From Hyphomicrobiales bacterium (GTDB lineage Bacteria > Pseudomonadota > Alphaproteobacteria > Rhizobiales > Rhizobiaceae): a stretch of DNA of 64,000 nt. The notes beneath the pieces were generated by a model. That model saw only the letters and a program-made list of their open reading frames with translations. It was not told where the DNA came from and did not search any database. The DNA lies in assembly GCA_900466605.1 (NCBI GenBank), contig UBMU01000036.1, positions 1 to 64,000 on the forward strand. Direction: 5' to 3'. This document shows, in pieces, positions 25,954 to 34,777 of this stretch. A program made the translations under genes and the position numbers. Positions within the stretch are counted from its first letter, which is position 1; every line of letters begins with the position of its first letter.

Positions 25954-26688
25954 CTAGATCTTCTCCCAGCTCGAACTTCCGTTCTGCATGACCTTTTTCA
26001 CGCCGTGGGTGGTCTGCCAGTTGCGTCCGATATCTTCGATCACAGGCTTGTTGTCGGGCGAAAAAATGTAGCTTTTCTTCTCTCGCACATACCGTTCAAG
26101 TCTGGGATTCACACCCTGGTAAAACTGCTTTTCTGGATCCTTCGTGACGTCCATCAGCCCTGCGCAATCCCGCGCAAACGAGCCCCGCAACAAGCACGGG
26201 GAGGTTGTGAAGATCGGGAAGGTTCTGAACAGCGGGATCTTGATGCCCAGGAATTTTCGATATTCGTTTCGCCGGTGAAGATGCCCGCGACGCGAGGTAT
26301 CCCATTTCTTCTCCGCGGTATGGAATGTCACCTGTGTGACTGCCGGATCTGCAAACGCGTCCAGTGCTCGTTGGTCAATGTCGGTCAAAGCAAGCCAGTC
26401 CTCCTCCATGTGGAGAACGAAGTCAGACGTTGTAGCGGACCATAGCCTTTGAACAGCCGCGGGAAAACTGGGCGTTGCGGGTTCGAAGATAATGCCTCCA
26501 GGGAAGCGGCCTTTGAACTCCTCAACACAACGTGCATGGAGTGCCTCGTCCCCAAAGTAGGGATCGAGGTTCATATAGACGTCCCCGATCTCCAAGTGAG
26601 ATAGAATTCGCGCGGAGAAGCTGTCCAAAGTCGCCGTTAGAAGCTCGGGTCGTCGGGTCGATACGATACAGACGTCGATTGAAGACAT
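25954..26688 (-). CDS. Glycosyltransferase-like protein
   Basis: 244 residues from ATG 26688, which has AAGGAG 6 bases upstream; the longer frame to 26748 lacks such a site. A GT-A-like start ('MSSIDVCIVSTRRPELLTATL') and a metal-binding-like 'FVLHMEEDWLALTDID' suggest a nucleotide-diphospho-sugar fold, but it is too divergent for a firm family. It is flanked on the same strand by two clear glycosyltransferases, so a role in the same glycan is likely. Confidence 0.65.
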   Translation of the reverse strand: MSSIDVCIVSTRRPELLTATLDSFSARILSHLEIGDVYMNLDPYFGDEALHARCVEEFKGRFPGGIIFEPATPSFPAAVQRLWSATTSDFVLHMEEDWLALTDIDQRALDAFADPAVTQVTFHTAEKKWDTSRRGHLHRRNEYRKFLGIKIPLFRTFPIFTTSPCLLRGSFARDCAGLMDVTKDPEKQFYQGVNPRLERYVREKKSYIFSPDNKPVIEDIGRNWQTTHGVKKVMQNGSSSWEKI

Positions 26689-26772
26689 TTGGGCTCCTTT
26701 GAAGCTTTGCCTGAAATTCCAGCGGTTCCTTGAGAGCCAGCATGGCAAGGCAAGCGCGCGATCTCTTCGCTG

Positions 26773-27879
26773 TCAGACCTTGGGGACGGGCAGACAGAAT
26801 CCCAAAGCCACAAGTTGGTCCGAGTTCACGAATTTTCTCGATACGCTGGAGTGTAGGCGCAACGCTCCCAGTGTCTCCAGTCTCTGCACGATCGCGCTGT
26901 AGGCAGAGGAGTTGTCAAAGTACTGACCGCCATCGACAGCGTCTCTAGCCACCTCCGCATAGTCCGCAAAGAACTTGAAATGAAGCAGCACACCCATCAC
27001 CGGAACGAAATTCCGCCCATAGGGCAGGGGCTGGTGGATGCTTGGGCCAAATCCACATTCGTCATCCCAGTAAATTAGGGGATACTTGATCAGCTCAAGC
27101 CCTGCATTGAACTCCCTCTCTCTTGGTCCGCCTCTGACGGAGAGAGCCCGCTTTGTTGCTGTGATGGTGTAACCTTCGTCGTCGTAGTGGTCTGCAACCT
27201 CCCATGGAGGGCTGTTCTGGAGCTTTTCGGCACGAGCTGATTCAAGGTCGGTGGGATAGAGGTCGAGCATCGGCGCAGCCATTCTGGAAAGGGCCTGCTT
27301 TTCCAGCCCTCGGATGGTCGACCAAAGGTCTCTGTTCTCGAAATTCTCGTAGACGAGAAACTCATCGGAATCGACGTTCACATACCAGCGGTTTGTTCCA
27401 TAAATTGCGAACAGCTGCTCTCGCCACAAACGGCCTCGACGCGCATCCTTATATCTGACCGGAGAAGTCCATAGATCGACGTCGCGCTGCTCCAATAGGA
27501 ACTCGCGGGAGCCGTCCGTGGAAGCGTCGTCAACACATATGAAGCGCGCTACACCCATCCCCCGATAGTGAGCGAGGAACGACGGCAGAAGCTTTCGATC
27601 ATTTCGTGTGAGGAAGATCAGAGGCAATTCATGGGCAGAAAGTGAGGTCTGGCCTCTGGGGCTGATGCATTGGAGAGCCACCTCGGATGCCCGGCGACGT
27701 TCACGTCGCGTTATTTTCACGGTCTCGTACCAGGTTGAGAGGCGCTGCAGCGGTGTACGGCGTGTCAAGCGCAACGCTGCTTCTTTCGATTCGAACGGGT
27801 AAGGAGACAGTGTCATACGTTTCGAAAGGCCCAATTTATCTTCGTGACGTCGATATATCGATATGACCCTGCTCGCCAT
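26773..27879 (-). CDS. Glycosyltransferase family 2 (GT2_4-type)
   Basis: 368 residues from ATG 27879 (GGAG 8 bases upstream). After a basic N-terminal region of about 80 residues comes the domain 'LIFLTRNDRKLLPSFLAHYRGMG', 'FICVDDASTDGSREFL' and 'RWYVNVDSDEFLVY', the last with the DSDE metal site. This pattern is seen in proteins that modify surface polysaccharides. It is the first of three same-strand genes, the next starting 84 bp on. The 270-bp region before it, up to the small gene at 28151, is AT-rich and should hold the promoter. Confidence 0.82.
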   Translation of the reverse strand: MASRVISIYRRHEDKLGLSKRMTLSPYPFESKEAALRLTRRTPLQRLSTWYETVKITRRERRRASEVALQCISPRGQTSLSAHELPLIFLTRNDRKLLPSFLAHYRGMGVARFICVDDASTDGSREFLLEQRDVDLWTSPVRYKDARRGRLWREQLFAIYGTNRWYVNVDSDEFLVYENFENRDLWSTIRGLEKQALSRMAAPMLDLYPTDLESARAEKLQNSPPWEVADHYDDEGYTITATKRALSVRGGPREREFNAGLELIKYPLIYWDDECGFGPSIHQPLPYGRNFVPVMGVLLHFKFFADYAEVARDAVDGGQYFDNSSAYSAIVQRLETLGALRLHSSVSRKFVNSDQLVALGFCLPVPKV

Positions 27880-28150
27880 GTGTTTTTCTCCAACACCGGC
27901 TATCACGCAAAAATCGGGATCAGGAGAGAACACCAAGTCCAAATCACGAGCGACGAGGTGTTTTCACCCCTGAGCGACCGTTTTCCGCCTGAGGGCTCAG
28001 GGAATGTTCGGCGCGGCTCAACGCGGGCTACGCATTTCCGTTAGTTGACAAACTTCTAATAAACATAGTTAATTTTTAACTATTCTCCGCTATCACGGGA
28101 ACGCAGACGACCCATCGGTCGTTGTCGGCATCATCAGGAGGAGTGGCAGA

Positions 28151-28336
28151 ATGCTATTGAAGATTTTCACGGCAAAGCGCGAAATCCGGGACAATGGCGA
28201 TACCGGAACCTATGCGGACGGCTATCATGGGCCCGAGGTGGCTCTTGCCTCTGCGCGCGATGACGATCGGTCGTCCTATGAACGTGACTATGGTCGCGGC
28301 CGCAAGGTAGAGCAGATTCCGCTCGGGTTTGCCTGA
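28151..28336 (+). CDS. Small hypothetical protein
   Basis: 61 residues with a strong ribosome site (AGGAGGAG 7-8 bases before the ATG). It begins 'MLLKIFTAKREIRDNGDTG' and is otherwise hydrophilic with many Asp/Arg residues ('RDDDRSSYERDYGRGRK'). There is no signal peptide, membrane helix or recognised domain. The ribosome site and the AT-rich region before it support translation. It stands alone between the divergent glycosyltransferase set and a convergent chemoreceptor gene. Confidence 0.6.
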   Translation: MLLKIFTAKREIRDNGDTGTYADGYHGPEVALASARDDDRSSYERDYGRGRKVEQIPLGFA

Positions 28337-28420
28337 ATTCCTTTTTCAAGCTTTTTCGTGGCGCGAGCTTAGCGCCTGTAGCAAAGTCATGGTCTGCGTG
28401 AAGCGAGAAGACCACAATCG

Positions 28421-28445
28421 AAAAGGGCGGCCTGGAGCCGCCCTT
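28421..28445 (-). terminator. Intrinsic terminator of the chemoreceptor gene
   Basis: A 9-bp stem AAGGGCGGC / GCCGCCCTT with loop CTGGA. Read on the minus strand it is followed by TTTTCG. It lies 24 bp after the chemoreceptor stop codon. Confidence 0.8.
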
Positions 28446-28468
28446 CGTGTTTCATGGCGTCGCTCGGG

Positions 28469-30475
28469 TCAGAATTCAGTCCAGTCGGCCTCGTCCCGCG
28501 TGCTTGAAGGCGCGCTGGAGCCGAACGCGCTTGCAAGTTTCTGTCCGAGTGCCCGAGCCGGCGAGTTGGAGGGGCGCGAGACACCCGGGGTGGCTATGCG
28601 GACCGGCGCCTTTCTGGCTGCGGCCGGGCTGGGCGCGGAATGGATCGGAACGCTGTGCAGCGGTGCCGCGGCAACGGTCGCGCTGAAACCGCCGGTGCCG
28701 GTGAGCTTGAACTGGTCGAGCAGATTGTTCAGTGTCGCTGCCTCTGTCGCCAGCTTGTGGCTCGCAGCTGTGCTTTCCTCGACCATGGCCGCATTCTTCT
28801 GCGTTCCTTGGTCCATCGTGTTCACAGCCGTGTTGATCTCGTGCAGGCCGGTCGATTGTTCGCGGGCGGCCTCTGCGATCGCGTCGACATGCTGGTTGAT
28901 CTCCTGAACCTCAAAAACGATCGCATCAAGCGCCTTGCCGGTTTCGCCGACAAGCGACACACCCGTCTGCACCTGATCGCCCGACGCGGTGATCAGCGAC
29001 TTGATCTCCCTGGCGGCATTGGCTGAACGCTGTGCGAGTTCGCGCACCTCTTGGGCGACGACCGCAAAGCCCTTGCCGGCTTCGCCGGCGCGGGCGGCTT
29101 CGACACCGGCGTTGAGGGCGAGAAGATTCGTCTGGAAGGCGATGTCGTCGATGACGCCAATGATATTGCCGATCTCTGCGGACGATTGTTCGATCTGCTG
29201 CATGGCGTTGACTGCCTTGCGTACGACCTGCCCGGACTTTTCGGCTCCGGTGCGCGTGCGCGCCACCAGCCCACGCGCCTCCTCGGCACGTCTGGCAGCA
29301 TCCTTCACAGTGGTGGTGATTTCCTCGAGAGCGGCAGCCGTTTCCTCGACGGACGCTGCCTGTTGCTCCGTACGCTTCGAAAGCTCGTCAGCGGACGCGC
29401 GGATCTCGCTTGCGCCGGCGGTGATGGCGCGGGCGTTGGCGCCTACCGTCTGCATTGTGTCGTTCAGCCGCTGGATCGAGTTGTTGAAATCCTGTCGCAG
29501 CGTGTCGAGGTCGCCGACGAAAGCCGTGTCGATCCGCGATGCAAGATCGCCGGCCGCCAATCGGCGCAATCCATCGCCAAGTGCGCCGACAGCGCGCGAA
29601 AGGTCCGCGGCCTCGGTTGCCCGCTGCGCCTCGTGTTCACGGCGCTCGCTGTCGCTAAGATTGCGGTTCCTCTCGGCTTCGCCCTCGAGCCGGATGCGAT
29701 CGACGGCGTTGTCGCGGAAGACGGCAACGGCGCCGGCCATCTGGCCGACTTCGTCGCGCCGATCGATACCGTCAATGGCGCTTTGCGTGTCGCCTTGCGC
29801 AAGTTTGGTCATACGATCACGCAGGCGCACCATTGGGGCCGTGATTCCAGCCTGAGCCACCCATACACTGAGGCCGAGCGCACCCAGTACGGCGAGTCCG
29901 ATCAGCACGAAACAGAGAGTGATACGCTCGTTGACGGTAACGGAAAGCGCGTCGCCGCCGTCGTTCAGCAACGCCATCAGCGCATCATTATTGGCGATCA
30001 TTTTCGGGGTGACCATGTTCAGCTTGGCATTCAGCATGCTGGCTGCGAGCTGCGCGCCGGCACCGTCGTTTGCCTTGGCAAGGTCAATGACCTTGCTGGA
30101 AAGTGCCTCCATTTCGCTGATGCCGACGAGGATGTCGTCGATTGCCTGCTTGCGGCTCGGAACCAGTGCGGCGGCCTGCTCCAGACGTTCGCGCGCCTGA
30201 GGCATCTTGCTTGGCGTTGAAAGCGCCGTATTAAAGGCAGGCGTCTCTGGCTTTAGGCCGGCGATGACAGTCACCTGAAGCACCGCAGCGGTTGCCGAGG
30301 CGCTGGCGCGCGATGCCTGCATGGCGGCGAGCGCCTCGTGGTCGATGAAGGCGCTGTAGGTTGCGTCGGCGCCGCGGAATTCCGTTATGACGTAAACGAG
30401 GCCCCCGAGTGCGATCGCCCCGAGAAGCGCGACGACGGATATGATCTTTGTCCGGATTTTGAGGTTCTTCAGCAT
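28469..30475 (-). CDS. Methyl-accepting chemotaxis protein
   Basis: 668 residues. Transmembrane helix 1 is at 10-30 and helix 2 near 185-210, enclosing a ~150-residue helical periplasmic sensor. Then come HAMP domains ('ITAPMVRLRDRMTKLAQGDTQ' and a second near 290) and the signalling coil with its hairpin tip 'FQTNLLALNAGVEAARAGEAGKGFAVVA', which binds CheA and CheW. Gln/Glu methylation helices flank it. The C-terminal tail is a flexible linker ending DWTEF, resembling the pentapeptide that tethers CheR and CheB. The ligand is not predictable. It has its own terminator and no chemotaxis genes nearby. Confidence 0.95.
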   Translation of the reverse strand: MLKNLKIRTKIISVVALLGAIALGGLVYVITEFRGADATYSAFIDHEALAAMQASRASASATAAVLQVTVIAGLKPETPAFNTALSTPSKMPQARERLEQAAALVPSRKQAIDDILVGISEMEALSSKVIDLAKANDGAGAQLAASMLNAKLNMVTPKMIANNDALMALLNDGGDALSVTVNERITLCFVLIGLAVLGALGLSVWVAQAGITAPMVRLRDRMTKLAQGDTQSAIDGIDRRDEVGQMAGAVAVFRDNAVDRIRLEGEAERNRNLSDSERREHEAQRATEAADLSRAVGALGDGLRRLAAGDLASRIDTAFVGDLDTLRQDFNNSIQRLNDTMQTVGANARAITAGASEIRASADELSKRTEQQAASVEETAAALEEITTTVKDAARRAEEARGLVARTRTGAEKSGQVVRKAVNAMQQIEQSSAEIGNIIGVIDDIAFQTNLLALNAGVEAARAGEAGKGFAVVAQEVRELAQRSANAAREIKSLITASGDQVQTGVSLVGETGKALDAIVFEVQEINQHVDAIAEAAREQSTGLHEINTAVNTMDQGTQKNAAMVEESTAASHKLATEAATLNNLLDQFKLTGTGGFSATVAAAPLHSVPIHSAPSPAAARKAPVRIATPGVSRPSNSPARALGQKLASAFGSSAPSSTRDEADWTEF

Positions 30476-30715
30476 GGATATGTCCAGTCACTTGATCCGG
30501 CCGATGGCGGGCCAGTTACGAAGCATTTTGAGAGCAAGGCATGACGCAGGATACGGCATGTTGGGATGCCCGGAAGGCTCGACATGCGCATCATGCATTC
30601 GGCCTGTGAGCCGCGTCGTCTCGGCGAATAAAATGGGACATTGTTTAATGCGCCCCTAACGCATGCGGCCTGTCCAAGGAAAAATTTCGGTTTTGCCACC
30701 CAGGGGTGAATAACG

Positions 30716-32635
30716 CTAGGCGCGGCGCAGCGTCTCACGGGTACTGACTGGGACGTGAGGCGTCTTGTCCCAGAAGAAGGGCTTTCTCGGCAGCTCAAGA
30801 AGCGCGCGCCATGCCGCGACTGATATCAGCAGCCAGTAGAATGGGACATAAATCCAGCGCCAACCGATGCTTCGCTTTTCCTCGCGCAGCATAACGACCC
30901 TGCCGAGCAGCAAAAAGAGCCCATAACTTGCCGCCATGTTGGTGAGATCGAGGAGAAAGAGCGCGCCTTCGCTGCTGTCGGCCGGGGGAAAGCCGAGCGC
31001 CAGGTAGCCGGCCGTGGTGACGAGGAGCATGATCAGCCAGGGATGGCTCAGCGAGGAGAGCAGCATGCCGCCGATCAGCAACTGAAAAATTAGAAAGCCA
31101 ACCACCCCCATCTCGCGCACGAGACGCGCCGGCTCGCGCATCATCACCAGCCATGTCTGCAGCCAACCTTTGAACCAGCGCGTTCGCTGATTGAGCCAAA
31201 CCTTGAACGTGGTCGGAGCATCTTCGTAGGTTGGGCAGTCTATGACGCCGCACTTGTAGCCGAGCCTATAGAGCCGCATGCCCAGATCGGCATCTTCGGT
31301 TACGTTGTATGGATCCCAACCGCCGCATGCCCTCAGTTCCGCAACGCGCAGATGGTTTGAGGTGCCACCGAGCGGAACCGGCATGCCGCGTCGGGCGAGC
31401 ATCGGCAGCAGCATGCGAAACAGGGCGGCATATTCCAGCGCAAATGCCGCGGTGATCCAGGACGCCGCACCGTTGGAAATTACGAGCGGTGCCTGAAGGC
31501 ACACGACGTCGTTCGGGCTTGCGGCGAATTGCGCATAAGCTGCGCGCAATTGGTCGGGATGCGGGCGATCCTCCGCGTCGTAAATAACGACGAATTCGCC
31601 GCGCGCGCCGGCCAGCGCATAATTCAGCGCCTTGGGTTTCGTACGCGGATGGGCGGGCGGGACCTCGACGATCTCGAATTGCGACCCAAGCCGCTCTGCC
31701 CTTATAGTGCCGATTGTTGCGTGATCGTCCGCCTCGCACACCAGCTTGATATCGAGTCTCGAGGCGGGCCAGTTCAGGCGGCTGAGCGCCTTGACGAGCT
31801 GGGTTGCGACGCTCGCTTCCCGATAGAGCGGAACGAGTACGGTGTAGACGGGCAGACGCTCGGATACTGGCAGCTCCGGCCGCCGGCGCTTGCGGTCGAC
31901 AAGTGCAGCCGCGCGAACGAGGATCGCAGCCAGATAGAGCAGCGAGATAGCCGCATGCAGAATAGTCGGAGTGAGTGTGCCGGTGGCAAGCGAGAAGGCA
32001 AAGGCGCAGATGCCCACCCCCGCGAGAAATCCCTGCCTGCCTGACAGAACGATCCGCGCGCTGAAACGTGCCTTGTCCTCGAAGAGCGTAGTGACACTTT
32101 CTCGCAGCCGCCTGTCAGTGCCGGTCTGCCAGACGGCGGCTCGCAATGCTGTGGGCGTCGTTACCACGATGCTGTCGGCAAGTCCCGGCTTGCTCTCGAA
32201 GGTCCGCGACAGTGCCGCGAGGTTCCGGGCTTCGGGTACGATCGCCAGCATGCCCTTGTTGATGTAGTTCAGCCGGATGCAGCGAGCTTGCATGAGTTGG
32301 CTGTCGAGTGCCTTGGCGTCGCTGACGAGCGAGTTGTCGATGACGGAAAGAAAGGGCACCCGAAGTCCGCGTGCAAGCGATGCGTAGTAGCTGTCGGCGT
32401 CGATGGAGCCGCTTGCAAGCAGTTCCTGCTCGATGCTGGTGCCGTTGCGGCGCGCGAGCTGCATCGCCCGGGCGATTGTCGGCTTGCCGATGCCGAGTTG
32501 CAACAGCACCTCTGCTTCCTGCTGGTAGGAATCACTGAACGTGCGCGCCGGGAGCGGCGCGTCATGGCGTATTGAACGATCATCCAAGAGCGCGCGGTCG
32601 TCGATCCCGCCCGGCGCATATTCCCCGATACGCAT
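30716..32635 (-). CDS. Processive-type glycosyltransferase with N-terminal GspE/MshE-like domain
   Basis: 639 residues from ATG 32635, chosen because it removes overlap with the divergent gene; its ribosome site is weak. Residues ~30-160 resemble the GspE/MshE N-terminal domain ('LLASGSIDADSYYASLARGLRVPFL'). Two transmembrane helices follow near 195-245, then a GT2 catalytic domain: 'YTVLVPLYREASVATQLV', 'VVIYDAEDRPHPDQL' (metal site), 'NVTEDADLGMRLYRLGY' and 'QRTRWFKGWLQTW', the QxxRW of cellulose and chitin synthases. Several C-terminal membrane helices come last. It probably polymerises and exports a beta-linked glycan. MshE-type domains can bind c-di-GMP, but whether this one does is unknown. 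Confidence 0.82.
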   Translation of the reverse strand: MRIGEYAPGGIDDRALLDDRSIRHDAPLPARTFSDSYQQEAEVLLQLGIGKPTIARAMQLARRNGTSIEQELLASGSIDADSYYASLARGLRVPFLSVIDNSLVSDAKALDSQLMQARCIRLNYINKGMLAIVPEARNLAALSRTFESKPGLADSIVVTTPTALRAAVWQTGTDRRLRESVTTLFEDKARFSARIVLSGRQGFLAGVGICAFAFSLATGTLTPTILHAAISLLYLAAILVRAAALVDRKRRRPELPVSERLPVYTVLVPLYREASVATQLVKALSRLNWPASRLDIKLVCEADDHATIGTIRAERLGSQFEIVEVPPAHPRTKPKALNYALAGARGEFVVIYDAEDRPHPDQLRAAYAQFAASPNDVVCLQAPLVISNGAASWITAAFALEYAALFRMLLPMLARRGMPVPLGGTSNHLRVAELRACGGWDPYNVTEDADLGMRLYRLGYKCGVIDCPTYEDAPTTFKVWLNQRTRWFKGWLQTWLVMMREPARLVREMGVVGFLIFQLLIGGMLLSSLSHPWLIMLLVTTAGYLALGFPPADSSEGALFLLDLTNMAASYGLFLLLGRVVMLREEKRSIGWRWIYVPFYWLLISVAAWRALLELPRKPFFWDKTPHVPVSTRETLRRA

Positions 32636-32692
32636 GACTCTGATACACCGTTTCCAGAATGGCAGTGCATGCTTGTCCCGAGGCGGATCATA

Positions 32693-33568
32693 ATGGTGCA
32701 ATTTAAACTGGCATCCCTAAATCTTAAGGGGCTATGCAGCTTTTGGCTGTCTCTGATTGTATTTTTCTGCCCGGTCGCGGCCTCGGCCCAACAGGCGACG
32801 CCGGGTTTGCCACTCCTCTTCGATTCCAGGGAGCGGCTTGCAAAGCCGGATCTTTCGTCGCTCGTGCGCTTGCGTTTCCTGACGACAATCGACTTCCCGC
32901 CGTTCAACTTTACCGATCAGAACGGGAAGCTGTCCGGCTTCAACATCGATCTTGCGCGCGAGATCTGTAACGAACTGGAGATTGCAGGCAAGTGCCAGAT
33001 TCAGGCGCTGCCCTTCGACGATCTGAATGCTGCACTTGCAGCATCGCAAGGAGATGCCGTCATCGCCGGCGTTGCAGTCAGCCAAGAGCTTCGGCGGCAG
33101 TTCGCTTTTTCGCGTCCTTATCTGATGTTGCCCGCCCGTTTCGTTCGAAATTTGAAGGCCCCCATCAAGGGCGAGGATGCCGGTGCCCTCACTGACCGTT
33201 CGGTCGGCGTCGTCAGGGCGACGGCGCACGAGGCCATGCTGGCAGCCTACTTCCCGAAGGCGAAGGCCGTACCCTTCGACAGCAAGGACGCGCTTTTGGC
33301 GGCATTGAGAGATGGCAAGGTGGAGGCCGCCTTCGCCGATTCTCTCCAGCTTTCGTTCTGGGTTTCGTCGCAGGCGTCGGCAAAATGTTGCGCACTGTTC
33401 GACGGGCCCTATCTCTCCGAGCAGTTTCTCGGCGAGGGCATGACAATCATGCTGCGCCAGAAGGACGATGTTTTGACGGCAGCGCTTGATCACGCGCTGG
33501 CCGCCCTGTCGCGCAGTGGCCGTCTGCAGGAAATCTATCTGCGCTATTTCCCTTACGGCCTGTACTAG
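32693..33568 (+). CDS. Periplasmic solute-binding protein, family 3 (amino-acid type)
   Basis: 291 residues from ATG 32693. The signal peptide 'LCSFWLSLIVFFCPVAASAQ' precedes the binding protein fold: 'LTTIDFPPFNFTDQNGKLSGFNIDLAREI' in lobe 1 and 'DRSVGVVRATAHEAMLAAYF' at the hinge. Such proteins deliver amino acids to ABC importers or act as sensors. No permease or ATPase gene follows. It is divergent from the processive glycosyltransferase with only 57 bp between the start codons, so a shared control region is likely. Its stop overlaps the TerB gene by 4 bp, end to end. Confidence 0.85.
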   Translation: MVQFKLASLNLKGLCSFWLSLIVFFCPVAASAQQATPGLPLLFDSRERLAKPDLSSLVRLRFLTTIDFPPFNFTDQNGKLSGFNIDLAREICNELEIAGKCQIQALPFDDLNAALAASQGDAVIAGVAVSQELRRQFAFSRPYLMLPARFVRNLKAPIKGEDAGALTDRSVGVVRATAHEAMLAAYFPKAKAVPFDSKDALLAALRDGKVEAAFADSLQLSFWVSSQASAKCCALFDGPYLSEQFLGEGMTIMLRQKDDVLTAALDHALAALSRSGRLQEIYLRYFPYGLY

Positions 33569-33978
33569 CCTTTGCGGAATCGTGCGATCGCGCTCCGCTC
33601 GATGGCGGCGCAGGTGAGCTTGTCGAGGCCGAGACGATCGCGCAGCAGGCTAAGCAGCCGCAATTCTTCCGCCTTGACGGAGAGATCGGCAGAGGCGACT
33701 TCGACCGCAAGCGCATAAGCTGTGTCGTAGAGGCGCGAAGGCAGCGTATCCTTGACGGTCTCAAGCACGATGTCGAGTCCCTCGGACCCGGCCAGTAGTG
33801 CCGCGCAGTCACGCGCGACAGAGATCAGCTTCTCGTCGTCGAAATCACGGAAGACCGGCAGGAAGCCGATCAGTTGGCCGATGCGCTCCATCTCGCGATC
33901 GTTCATCGTGCTGTCGACGGCGGATGCCATCACCATCACGTAAATCAATGCGTCGTGGGCGGAAAGCGGCTTGTTCAT
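33565..33978 (-). CDS. TerB-family protein
   Basis: 137 residues. The all-helical TerB/DjlA fold is visible: 'ALIYVMVMASAVDSTMNDREMERIG' gives the acidic metal-binding helix and 'LAVEVASADLSVKAEELRLLSLLRDRLGL' the repeat of the same helix pair. The family occurs in tellurite-resistance and stress operons and is thought to bind metal or sense membrane stress; the exact function is unproven. It is the last of three minus-strand genes after the S24 regulator and the nuclease-like protein. tRNA or tellurium genes are absent nearby. Confidence 0.85.
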   Translation of the reverse strand: MNKPLSAHDALIYVMVMASAVDSTMNDREMERIGQLIGFLPVFRDFDDEKLISVARDCAALLAGSEGLDIVLETVKDTLPSRLYDTAYALAVEVASADLSVKAEELRLLSLLRDRLGLDKLTCAAIERSAIARFRKG

Positions 33979-34031
33979 GTATCGATGATCCCTCTGAAAT
34001 GAGCCCTGATTCTAGGAATTGAACGGCGACA

Positions 34032-34766
34032 TTACAAGCCGTCAGGCGGCAGATCGGACGGCAGATTCTCAAGCGTGCCGGTTTCAGCGACGCTGCGCGG
34101 GTCGTCTCCATAGATGCCTTTGCCCGCCTGCTTTGCCGTATCGCCGGCCTCGACAAGTGCCGATCCTTTGGCTGCTTCTGCCCAACCGTTTTCGATCAGC
34201 CATTGCGAAATGTCCTGCGTGCCGATCCTGCAGGCGGTCGTGACCGTGCCGGTCCACTCACCGTCGTCGAGATCGCAGCGCACGGTTCTGAGGCGTAGAA
34301 ACAGCCGCACATTGGTTTTTGCCAGCATCCCGCATGGCCACTCCCGACCTTTGCTGTCGGTGCATGTCTTGTCGGCCGGCGTGGGGTTAATGCCGGCAAG
34401 CTGCAGGCGGCTGTCGCCAAACGTGAGCACACCAGCGCTTTCGGCGATCGGGCGAGCGAGGTTCACGCCTTTGTCCTCGGCAGGCTTTGCAGGTTGCTCC
34501 GGCTCAGAGGCCGCGATGCGCTCGAGCGGCCTGCCGTCGATCGCTGCAGGATAGAACTGGCTGGCGTCATCGACATGCCGCGCGTTCATGCTGGCCTCGG
34601 GGTTTGTCGTCGATTGAGCTCCGGCGGGCGAGGGAGCATCGATCTCTGTCGGGGCTGCGGTTTCCGCCGGATCAATGGTCGAGCCAAGCCGCTGTCCGCC
34701 AGCGGCTATCAGGCCGGCAACAATTCCGATCCCTGCAACAGCCGTGAGAATTGCCGCAGGACGCAT
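34032..34766 (-). CDS. Thermonuclease-like secreted/membrane protein with altered active site
   Basis: 244 residues from ATG 34766 (AGGAAGA 8 bases upstream). An N-terminal hydrophobic helix 'AAILTAVAGIGIVAGLIAAG' anchors or exports it. After a low-complexity Pro/Glu linker the C-terminal ~130 residues follow the staphylococcal-nuclease fold ('LTFGDSRLQLAGINPTPAD', 'ISQWLIENGWAEAAKG', 'AKQAGKGIYGD'). The motifs that hold the catalytic Arg, Glu and Arg are not recognisable ('PTPADKTC' replaces the usual P-E, and no RDxYGR-like motif is seen). It probably is not an active nuclease. It starts 11 bp after the S24 regulator gene. Confidence 0.72.
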   Translation of the reverse strand: MRPAAILTAVAGIGIVAGLIAAGGQRLGSTIDPAETAAPTEIDAPSPAGAQSTTNPEASMNARHVDDASQFYPAAIDGRPLERIAASEPEQPAKPAEDKGVNLARPIAESAGVLTFGDSRLQLAGINPTPADKTCTDSKGREWPCGMLAKTNVRLFLRLRTVRCDLDDGEWTGTVTTACRIGTQDISQWLIENGWAEAAKGSALVEAGDTAKQAGKGIYGDDPRSVAETGTLENLPSDLPPDGL

Positions 34767-34777
34767 GGAATATCTTC

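Noticed and set aside
24807..28150. tRNA-Gly as an island attachment site
   Set aside because: I searched by eye for a repeat of the tRNA 3' end near 28 kb and found none, and there is no integrase.
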